Of a stretch of DNA of 64,000 bases, positions 34,901 through 44,638 are shown one piece after another. This DNA is from Hexactinellida sp. DTS-2022 (Eukaryota; Porifera; Hexactinellida). The notes under the pieces are model-generated. The model did not search any database and was not told where the DNA came from. It saw only the letters and a list, made by a program, of their open reading frames with translations. Position 1 is the stretch's first letter, and every line of letters starts with the position of its first letter. Made by a program: the position numbers and the translations under genes. The stretch spans positions 1,302,001-1,366,000 of the forward strand of contig JAPNXP010000018.1 of NCBI GenBank assembly GCA_028753945.1, written 5' to 3'.

Positions 34901-37900
34901 CTATAAGTGGATTCTTAATAATCAAGATCATTTCATCTATTGGGTATATTAAAAGTGTTCGAACTAAGTAGCAAATATTCTAGTTATAATATTCTACACG
35001 CTTGGTACACCAAACATACTCCAGAGCCACAATGGTAAGGATCAAGGATTTTTATGATCCGCTTTTATTAGAAACACTGAATACATTGTGGCCATCAACT
35101 AAATTAATACATGTACATGGAAAACCTAGAAAGCCACAATCGCAAGGTACTGTGGAAAAAGAAATTCGTCTTGTTGAAAATATCCTTCAAAGTTTGTTGA
35201 GTTAGAAGGTCATTCCGAACTAGACAAGTAGCATACATGAAAATCCATCACTTCATACAGTACTAAACAATAGTCCGTAAAAGGATAATTATTTATGGAA
35301 GAGATCTACTACGAGGATATCCCATCATCTTTGCTTCACCATTCAGTCAACAGGTTGGAAGATATTAATCAACTGCTTCCAGATTTTCAAACATTAAGCG
35401 ACAATGAGCACAATACAGTGGATGCCGGTTATAAGCACATCGTCAGGAACTGCACTTGATGTGCTTATAACCGGCATGTTCTTATAACCGACATAAATTA
35501 TACAGGGTACATGGCAACCGTTTTCCAACATAGTGTGCTTATATCCGATATGTTCTTTTAACCGGTGTGCTTATATCCGACATATACTGTACAACATACA
35601 GAGGAAGTACATACCTTCATCGTTTATCTCAAATTCTACTTCAGTACACTAAACTTTTCCTCTGAGTGTAACATTCCCGAGGGATCTGATATCAGTGTTC
35701 GAAAAAACCGCCCTTTTCTAGAAAAGACCGGGGCAGGTGGAAAAAACCGTTATTTTCCTGAAAAAAACGCCCTTTTCTGAACTTTTCTCCCTTTTTCTAT
35801 TGATTGGCCTACGCGTAATTAATATACGTATTTCGGTGTATTTAGTGGTTAATCCACTAACCTTTGTATAACTTTAGGGATCCACTCTCAAAAGTCCTAA
35901 ATTTAACAATCGTTGGCACTAGAAGTGTAGAATCTCTTTAAAATATCTCTCTCTTGCATATAGAAGCTGACCATAAATGGCCTATAGTGTTGCCATATAT
36001 GGTCATAAGTGTTTTTCCCCCAAATTTTACTGCCCTTTTCCGGGGTGGAAAAAACCGGTTTTTTCCGGGGTGGTCTTTTCTGGCAAACACTGTCAGATAT
36101 CAGAACATTCTGATCTACAAATGAATTTAGTCCCACAAAATATGGAGCTAGGGTCGATCACATATTTGAGCGTATATCGTGTTCTATATGCAAGTTTTCA
36201 ATAGGAAGTGAGCATAAACATTGTTTCATTGAGGAATTAAGAACATCACACTATTATTGTATAAGATCACAGTGCACTAGAATGCTAAACCAAAGTAAAT
36301 ATTATTGGTCGCAAGAAGAGGACAAATGAGGCAAGCAGAAAAGATGCTCTCTGTTACTGCAAAATATTTGCCTTTAGTCTCTCAATTGGTGACAACATCA
36401 GAGTTATAATTCCAGAGGTTGACAGAGGTAAACTTGGAGAAAAATACTATGGTAGATTTTAGTAGTCAGGAGAAAAGTGGAATAGATTCACTAATGGAAC
36501 TCAAGATGGCATATTGAATCGAAAGTACAACTATGTTTTGTTACCACAAAATACTATGAATTTTTCATCAAATTATTAGGTGACAAAAAATATTTTATGT
36601 TGATCCACCATTCAGTCAACCCCCTCACCCCTACACATACTGGTTGAATCAATTTGTTTATTATTATTTTTTATGAATTAAATAATTATAGTGGAATAAG
36701 ATACACACATCTTGCCAATTATGTATACAATTGCAAAGGCCATTAAATCAATAAGAATTGATACAAATATCTATCTGTCGTCATAACGTATCTCTGCTAA
36801 TCTTGTCCTTCTTCACCATCATGATCTAAATAGACAAAATAAATACATCTATAGTTATCAAGTATTACATTATACCTAGTTCCTTACCGTCTTTGATTTC
36901 AGAGGTCCACAGTGTGAGGTTGTCTCTCATTAAAGACATTATCAGAGCCAAGTCATTATAGTCTTCATCTTTAATGCTGTCTATTTCAGCGTATGCTTCT
37001 TCGAAAGCTTTCTTGGCTAGTTTGCATGCTTCCTCAGGGTTATTTTGTATTTCGAAAAAGAACACTGAATAGTTTAAAGCTAACCTACAGTTGTGGTTGG
37101 ACAGTTGATTACTGGATACATCTCTATGAATGTGTTAACTTACCCGAGTCTAATGGGATGAGTAGATGGCAGACCATCCTTATCCCCTCTGGAGGCAATG
37201 CTCTGAGCCTCTTTGTACGCCTCAGAGGCTTTGTCTGCCGCCAGTTTCCGTTCGTCTCCCGTCTTGTACTCAGCCATGTAGCGGTAGTAGTCTCCTTTCC
37301 TAGAAGCATACGTACAGTAGTAATTTATATTCAGCAAATATAATGAACATGTGTTACATTTTGTGATAGAATACTTTGCTTTCAGACATGATATATATCT
37401 CCTCTGATTCTGCCAGTAGGCACCTGTCCAGTATGCCCAGTATCTGCTCACAAATCCCATCCATCTCCTTCTCCACTCTCAGTTTATATTCCTACAAGGT
37501 ACAATGAGTACAAATCTTCTATGGAATTTGTGAACTTGCCTTTACAATGCTAAGCTTCTGAGCAGTCATTTCCTTCTGCTCAATGGAGCTCGTTATCCTC
37601 CACGCGACCTTCCTGCTGCCGATAGCATTCTTGAATGCGACAGTTAGGCAGTTTCTCTCCTCTGTGCTTATATCTTCCTTCTCCTGATGCCGCCTCTTAA
37701 CCAGTTCCTCCATGTACTTTACCATATCTGTTGAATAATAAGATAATAATAACCTTTATTTATATTCGGTTGGTCATGGCCCAATTCATTTACCGTCATA
37801 TCTCTCAGTTTGTTCGGCAATTTTAACTTTGAAAATCCAAGGGTTGAATTCTTTTTCTCCAGACATGTTGTAAGTTACAGATTCGCTATATGAGATTTGC

Positions 37901-39499
37901 AACTTTAAAGACCTGCTTGTGATAATTATGGACTTAAGCGAATTTTTTTTATTGCAGCAGTTTTAGAGAATGTGCAAGGTTAGACTGTTCCAGGGTATTT
38001 ATTGAAATTATATTATAGAATACTGACGTCTAGATTCACCATAGCAACCATAGCAACTGTATTATAACTTCTGATCTACATAAATGGTCTACACTATTGG
38101 TTTTATATTACATTGTATCAATTATGATTTCCAAGAGCGTCAGCTTATTTTTCAATCTATGTTTAGTGTACCTACTATACTATGCTATGTTGGACAAGTA
38201 TAGGAAATTTGACGGCCTCAGTTAGAATGATTTCGTAGTAACCATTACCAAAACAGATATAAGTATATTCAAAATTAGGGATATAAAACAATTTCTTTTT
38301 AAAACGAGTGATTTTTTGATATAATTTGGTAGTGAAAAAATTTATAGCAGGGGTTTCAACCTTACCCCTTCGAGAGAAAACTAAAAATATCGTTCACTAC
38401 TTTTAATTCGCTCACCCATGAGAAATAGCTTGACCAGAGTATTTGACACATTTACATTTCAGATAGAGTGAACTCTCGTTAAATACGAACACGAATATGG
38501 TGAAAAATCGGATAGGAGAAACAAGGTTTAATTCCCCTAGCCTTTACAAATGTATGCATATGACTCCGGTTAATACTAATTCCGATAATACGAATTCATT
38601 TCGACAGTCCGCTGCTTTTCGAATTAACGAGTGTCTACTGTACTAAACTATAATTAGTGAATGTCTACAGTGCCTCTAGTAACGCATATAACGACTTATC
38701 AATAGACTCACTCTTCTAAAAATTAGTTTTCAATGAATGCGGTTGTTATGCACTTTATTCATAGACGACAGGCCCGTCCCTCCCGTGGTGGTGGTGGGAC
38801 ACAGCATGGGCGGAGCCATCGCAGTGCGTCTCTCCACTGAGGGGCTGCTGGCCTCGCAGGTCGGTCTTGTAGTCATTGACGTGGTGGAGGGAACTGCTAT
38901 GGACGCTCTGGGGTATGTCCAGAGCTTCTTGAGAGGGCGCCCCCAGCTGTTCAGCTCTGTGGAAGAGGCGGTCGAGTGGACAGTCAGGAGCGGACAGATT
39001 AAGAACGTCATGTCTGCCAGAGTGTCGGTCCCGGGTGTGATTAGGCCTGTAGCTAACGACGAGGTACAGCTGATTTAATGTTATTGCTTAGCTATCAGCT
39101 GATTCTGTCTATTAGGTATTGGATGGAAATAAGACTGTCGCGAGAGAGATATCGGAGTCTCAGCAGCCCGAAGAGTCGGGAGCCACCCCTGCGGCCCCAG
39201 CTAGAGACAGGGGGTACACCTGGCGGATAGACCTGGCTAGGACAGAGCCTCACTGGAAGGGCTGGTTCCAAGGTCTCTCCTCGCTCTTTCTCTCCTGTCC
39301 CGTCCCCAAGGTGCTAATCCTAGCCGGGACCGACCGGCTGGACAGAGAGCTCACTCTGGGACAGATCCAGGGGAAGTACCAGTTCAATGTGCTACCCAAG
39401 TGTGGGCACGTAGTGCACGAAGATGCACCCGAGAGCGTAGCAGATATAATAGGAAATTTCTTGGTTAGATTCAAGCTTACTTCTAGGAATACCAATTGA
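31959..39499 (+). CDS. PPME1: Protein phosphatase methylesterase 1
   Basis: Three exons, 31959-32370, 38765-39063 and 39116-39499, join in phase to 364 residues (human 386). PPME1 removes the methyl ester from the C-terminal leucine of PP2A catalytic subunit, lowering PP2A holoenzyme assembly. The alpha/beta-hydrolase triad is visible: the serine in [10 protein letters not shown] at the exon 2 start, the aspartate in [14 protein letters not shown] and the histidine in [11 protein letters not shown]. The oxyanion region [13 protein letters not shown] is in exon 1. The acidic insert between the cap and C-terminal part is short. Intron 1 is 6.4 kb and contains two complete 14-3-3 genes on the minus strand, an integrase fossil and several MITEs, while intron 2 is only 52 bp. 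Confidence 0.93.
32800..34069 (-). CDS. 14-3-3 protein, copy A
   Basis: Six exons on the minus strand: 34069-34000, 33943-33741, 33672-33539, 33482-33327, 33270-33074 and 32828-32800. They join in phase to 262 residues. 14-3-3 dimers bind phosphoserine/phosphothreonine motifs in many signalling proteins. Family signatures are [72 protein letters not shown] and [16 protein letters not shown]. The tail is short and acidic (EFQDDEGHD). Introns 1-4 are only 56-68 bp; the last (245 bp) holds a hAT-like MITE at 32876-33056. It lies wholly in PPME1 intron 1, opposite strand, 2.7 kb from copy B. Confidence 0.93.
32876..33056. mobile_element. hAT-like MITE in the last intron of 14-3-3 copy A
   Basis: The ends CAGGGCCGGCCTTA and TAAGGCCGGACCTG are near-perfect inverted repeats. 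CAGGG-type ends suggest hAT, but I could not see an exact 8-bp duplication. Its right end stops 17 bp from the splice donor of the 14-3-3 exon. Confidence 0.65.
35414..35591. mobile_element. TA-flanked MITE, GCCGGTTATAAGCAC family
   Basis: The ends TACAGTGGATGCCGG and TATCCGACATATACTGTA are inverted repeats. The interior repeats TGCTTATAACCGGC and variants. A second copy of the same family with nearly the same interior is at 53132-53332. Confidence 0.75.
35693..36092. mobile_element. hAT-like MITE with AAAAAACCG/CTTTTCC motifs
   Basis: The ends are CAGTGTTCGAAAAAACCG and CTTTTCTGGCAAACACTG. Flanking octamers TCTGATAT and TCAGATAT differ by one base, fitting an old 8-bp hAT duplication. Inner sequence holds repeated GGAAAAAACCG and CCCTTTTC motifs in both orientations. 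Confidence 0.65.
36797..37866 (-). CDS. 14-3-3 protein, copy B
   Basis: Six minus-strand exons, 37866-37794, 37727-37540, 37491-37358, 37299-37144, 37084-36888 and 36825-36797, give 258 residues. The exon plan is identical to copy A. It has the same signatures ([54 protein letters not shown]) and an acidic tail (DHDGEEGQD). The N-terminus ([14 protein letters not shown]) is divergent from copy A. Intron 2 has a GC donor (AAG|GCAAGT), the accepted minor GC-AG class. Exons 3-5 and the introns between them are nearly identical to copy A while the flanks differ, indicating gene conversion. It is nested in PPME1 intron 1. Confidence 0.93.
38464..38642. mobile_element. TA-flanked MITE, diverged TCTCGTTAAATACGAA type
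   Basis: The ends TAGAGTGAACTCTCGTTAAA and TTAACGAGTGTCTACTGTA are imperfect inverted repeats with internal AATACGAA motifs. It lies 120 bp before PPME1 exon 2. Confidence 0.65.
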
Positions 39500-40481
39500 A
39501 TACGTATACTACTTATAGTTACAATCATGTTTGTAAATATAATTAATATCGATTCTCTCTCATGTTATGCATTATTTTTTCGATTATGCGTACAAATTAG
39601 AGAATTATTATTATTAAATATAATCCATCCTTTAGTTTTTTGGTCGAAACACTATAGAACAATTACCGGTTAGAATAATGCTGATTTTTAACAAATCGAA
39701 AGGTGAAAATTACATAATGCAATGTTTATATATTTTTGAATACTACGATGCAATTTTGTTGCTCGTGTCTGTTGACTCAGTGTTGAGTTTTATGCAACTT
39801 TGTTGGATGAAACTTGTTGCATTGGAAATGGAACAGTGTTCTATTTTCGTGCAACATGTTGCGACACCAATGTTACTCACTGCTATACAGATAATACTAG
39901 CGACTCTACCATTGATTATTCATTAATTTACTTTATATTGATTAGACGTTCATGTTTAAGCTCCACCGCCCACATTATATTTTCTTAACCGCACTTTGGC
40001 CATTTTTTCAATTTTGTGGGAAATTAACTATTAGCTGAAATTATGACGAGCATTATTGCCTAACAATTGCATATTTATTGCATTTGCAGAGAATTATACA
40101 TTAAATATTAGCAATGGTGTCATAAATTATCGAAATAATTCCTTATATGTAGATGGTATATAAAATCCCATCAAACTAAGCTAAAAATTTGTAGACCGTT
40201 TATAAATTTGTAAACCAAAAGCCCCTGCCGTCTATTTAAGTCAAGAAACCTGCTCTAGAAAGAGACGGTCTGCATATACGTATTATATATTTCATAATGA
40301 TAATGATATGCCACCCACTCGCATCCTCAGAAAAAATCCTGTAGTAAGGTTACCATTAAAGTTAATTAACTTTGAAACCAAGAGAACCGGATAAACCGGA
40401 CAGAATGTCTACTCCCGGGGCGCCCGATTAAGCGGCTTCCACTGTAATTATAATATTAGTTTTGATACGTAGTATATTGGT
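39500..40481. other. Spacer between PPME1 and the SAM-VWA-E2-U-box gene
   Basis: AT-rich, no gene. It holds a TGTTGCA-rich patch at 39715-39870 resembling the element at 14849-15787. A likely MITE remnant ends at 40447 (GCGGCTTCCACTGTA), 34 bp upstream of the next start codon. Confidence 0.45.
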
Positions 40482-43400
40482 ATGATGGAATCTGATATTA
40501 TTCTGTTATTTCTGAAGAAAATGCGGCTGGAGAAACATCACTCAAAAATTATTTCTAATTCTCTTTTCAAGATAAATACAATTGATGACTTACAATTCCT
40601 ATTGACAAACGTGAACTACTTAAAGGAAATCGGTTTATCTTCTGCTGAAATTAATCGATTTAAGAGGCTCTATGAGAAGACACTCAAGGTAGGGGAAATG
40701 TTGTAAATCTTTCACGCGGTATCACTTCTATTTAATAAATTAAGAATATTGATTCATAATTAATTAATTTCCAATAAAACTGCCAAATTCTCGGATGCAT
40801 GATGAATAATATTATTTTGAGTAATATTGCCTAAATATTTTTTTCAAGTGTATTGCATTGTACGTGGGTATGGTTGAAGATATCTGTGATAATTATTTAT
40901 TATTGTTACTAAACTTATGCTTATTATCTTTAGGAATGTAGAATTGAATTCGAAATCCAAAAGAAAGAAAGTGCCACTTATAAAACAGAACCCTCAAACC
41001 CAACAGAAAATGTAGTTACTGTTGAACCCAAGTGTATGATAGATAAAATTGAGGATTTAAAATTGGAAGAAATTTATCCAAAGGAAGCTCCTTATGTTAT
41101 TATACGTTACCAAATTATAACTAAAATATCTATTCAGACCTCCAATAAGACAAGAAAAGGTTTTAAGATTCTTTCTTGTAATTGGGTGCAATTAAGATAT
41201 TTCGAGTTTGTAGAAACATTGTATACTTTACTTCAAAATAAACATTTATTAATTAATAATTGTTCCAGTATTGAGATCTACCACAAGTCAGGATCTCCGA
41301 TAGTTACAAAACCTTCTGACTATTTTAAACTTATTCACGAATTTAATGACACAGATTTTGATTTCATTTTCATAATCCCCAAAAGGCTTGAAATATCAAA
41401 AGAATTTTTCAACTCAAGTAGCCTAGGTTTAAGGGATTACAATCTCCATACCATCCCGATAAGTCATTTTGAAACTCGATCTACACACATGTTAGACTTC
41501 TCTACATCAAATTATAACATGTATGTTTACCAGTTGAAAAATGAATGTTCTAAATATTTCCACTTACCAGTTTCCTGTATATCTATCAGTCTAGAAGATA
41601 TAAAACATAATTTCGAACATAAACTGTTAGATAAAACTGTGATTATTACTGATGATATCCTAAACCACTATTGGAAATTGTATTTGGTAGTTTCTGAAGA
41701 ATATTGGGACCCTTGCTTCTTGAATGCATTTAAATACGATAATTATTTACCGATATGTGAACATTCTAGCGACACACTAGTATATCTCAATTCTTATTTA
41801 CTATTTCTTGTCAGGAGAGCTCGATTGAAAGCTTCCCCAGATATAGTTACTGGTTGTCTGGGGCTCTTACGTAAGATCTCCAGGTATCCTCCTCTCATCC
41901 ATTCACTACGGCTTCTCTTCTCCGAGAGCATCATAACTCTACCTCATAAGATTGCTCTTGTTGAGGGATTGAATACCACCATTAGTCTGTTAGACAGTAT
42001 GTATGTCAACCTGGAACGATATGATATTCCTTGCTTGTGGCATTATCTAGAGACAAATACGAATACGTCTCTTATTGAGTATGAGCGATCTGAACTCGTA
42101 TTCATCCAATCTTCTGCTAAAACTCCTTTTTGTAACGAAATTGAACTTCATTATAGAGAGACTCCGCAATACATTTCTAACTATAGTGCCTTCAGGCAAC
42201 TGTTTTTTAAGGACACTATATATACATTATTCCCATTTGAACATCCAATTGAGTTATATCATACTTTTCTTAAAAATGTATTTCACACCGGATTAACTAC
42301 AATTCAATTTGAGAGGAAGAACACACTTTGTGTCTTTTATGGTCGTTCTCCAAACACAAGTCTGCATATGATTGACTGCTACTCCACTTACCATGGTAGA
42401 TTAATTTCATTTAATCCTTTTGAGATTGAAACTCCTGGGAGACATGTTCCTTCTTATACTAACAAATACTCTAAATTATTCATTATTTTGGACATCAGCA
42501 ATGATATGAATAATACACTAGATGGTAATAATTATTATCCGAGTCATATCTCCCCTGACAACGTATTCTGCCAGCTTGATGCTGCACTCATATTGATTGA
42601 GATAATCATCGATTTCTTAATTAGTTCAAAACTAAATTATTTGTTAGGAATAACGTTAGTATCCAATGACCATAATTTCCAAAATGGGTTTTTTGTTTTC
42701 CAAGAAATGACTCTTGAGTATTGCTACTCTGTTAAAAAATTAAGAAATTGGATTGGAAATACAGAGTTGTCCGAAAACCCCCTTCCCCATGGAGGTATTG
42801 TAAATGCACTCGAGAATTATATTAAAAAGAAGTGCTCCAATAATACACTTATATTCTTATTCACTAATCAACATTATATTAAACGATACTATGGTCCTAA
42901 TGTACATAATATTCATACTGATATTCAGAAGGTATCTTATCGAGTTAATGTTGTTCTATTTGGAAAGACATTTGGAAAGACATTTAGAACCAGAATTGAG
43001 ACCTTATGTAAAAAATCACGTGGTAAACTAATCAACAAGTGTTCAAAAAAAGATTCGAGCGATCCAATGTTTTATTGTTTACAGTTTCAAGAGTATATTA
43101 ACTCTATGAGAGATTTATTGACTGAGAATAACACTCCGGACCAATTATCTAGCTTTAAAGAAGTTGACAAAAGATATAAAAATATGTTATCAATATCGGA
43201 CCAATTAATTGGAAAGCTCCACAAACAAGATGAGTCACTTGATTCTGTAGATTCTGCAATTCTTAATCAATTATCTATCTACACTAAGGATCCTAACCCT
43301 TTTGTACGTATGTACTCGGTTAAAGAAGATATCACGCAATGGCTTTTGTTCTTGAAGTGTCCCCCCAATACTAGTTTCTATGGAACTGATCACGTTCTTT

Positions 43401-43960
43401 CCTTAGCATTTTCAAGGAAATATTCACACAGACCTCCTTCTATCAAGTTTCTCACTCCCATACTACACCCTAACATCTATCCAAACGGAAATATATGTCA
43501 CCCTATACTATTTGAGGATTATGTACCTAGAGTAACAACTTTAAAGACAGTTATCGACTCAATACTTTCATTGCTTTCTGAGCCTATTAGGACACACGTT
43601 ATCAACAGTAGTATCGGAGAAGACTTTTTCCTGGATTCTTATGGTTCGAAAGTTTCAACTGTAGAAGAGTTGATTTCTATAACGAGTATGTCTCGTAGAG
43701 AACAAGAGAAATCTCTCAAGATTAATTTGACTACTTCACTTACCCCCCCAAACTATTTAATATGCCCTCTAACGAAAGCACTCTACAACTTTCCTGTTAT
43801 TTCCCCAGATGGCAATACCTTTGAGAGAAGTGCAATTATAGAGCGTTTAATAAAATCACAAAGAGATCCCATTTCCAATAACCATCTAACTGAAATAAAT
43901 CTATTTCCGAATTATGCAATTGCAGATAGTGTTTCAAAGTACAAAATGAATTTTAAATGA
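40482..43960 (+). CDS. SAM-VWA-E2(UBC)-U-box fusion protein, plus-strand copy
   Basis: Exons 40482-40688 and 40934-43960 join in phase to 1077 residues. A SAM domain fills residues 5-67. A middle region (about 120-430) is shared with the minus-strand paralogue, including YPPLIHSLRLLF with LPHKIALVE; a ubiquitin-like fold is only weakly suggested. A VWA-like domain (583-770) starts LFIILDISND, so the MIDAS DxSxS is altered to DxSxD. An E2 fold follows (about 838-975) with HPNIYPNGNICHPIL and catalytic Cys924. The U-box (1008-1073) reads ICPLTKALYNFPVISPDGNTFE and FPNYAIAD. Together these predict an E2-E3 ubiquitin ligase in one chain. Codon use is AT-rich, unlike the GC-rich genes nearby. I know no named orthologue. 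Confidence 0.82.
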
Positions 43961-44638
43961 CACAGGTTTATATTAATACTAATTAGTAGTGTATTCATTT
44001 CACTTCTACCCATTATCTACCTATATCTCTTTTTACTTGTATCCCTTTCCTTTTGCATTTTAATTTTAATAAACCCCTTTTGTAGTTATTTTATATATTA
44101 AACACAGGGCTGTATATATATATACATGTTGTAGTAGAGATTTTTCGGGTGTATGTATATACCCGGGATTTTATCGGGTGTACGCAATTACGCATACACA
44201 CGATGCAAATTCCGGGTACAGTATTAAAGTTTCTGATAACATATGGGATAACTTATATAACTTGTATGTATCATAATGTAATATGTTTGCTGACACATAA
44301 TTACCTAATAAGCAAACAACATTTTATTGTCATTGATGCTCGCGCAAGGACAGATTTACACTCTAATAGCAAGTTCGCCTATTAGCAAGCAAATTTCGTG
44401 CAAAATGCGACTATTACGCGAACACCACTGTAGTATAAAAGCGCCCAACGACTTATTCATAACTTTGTATGTATTTATATTCCAACAAACACAACAATAT
44501 AGTTTAACCATATAGATTACACGCATTATGTAAGCCACCGAACTAATAGATTGGAAGCTTACTGGTCTATTCTAATCTAAAACTGCTAAGAAATAAAAAA
44601 TATTTGTAGGTTCAGATACCTAAAGTACTAAAACTTTG
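43961..44638. other. Convergent spacer between the two fusion genes
   Basis: Tail-to-tail spacer with AATAAA at about 44069 that could polyadenylate the plus-strand gene. Short inverted motifs (CGGGTGTA, TACCCGGG) lie at 44145-44220. A CTATTACGCGAACACCACTGTAG end at about 44410-44433 looks like one terminus of a TA-flanked MITE. Confidence 0.45.

Larger units (their letters stand above)
34495..36625 (+). mobile_element. Integrase-bearing element fossil (KRBA2-like integrase), broken
   Basis: A decayed retroelement-type integrase region on the plus strand. The clearest match is [20 protein letters not shown], the end of an integrase core as found in KRBA2-like and related LTR or Ginger-type elements. 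Weaker matches upstream and downstream (a post-integrase segment near 36330-36480) fit the same protein. It is incomplete and interrupted many times, so it is an old, inactive copy. No flanking long repeats were recognised. Two later insertions lie within it: a TA-flanked MITE at 35414-35591 and a hAT-like MITE at 35693-36092. It sits in PPME1 intron 1, between the two 14-3-3 genes. Confidence 0.65.
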
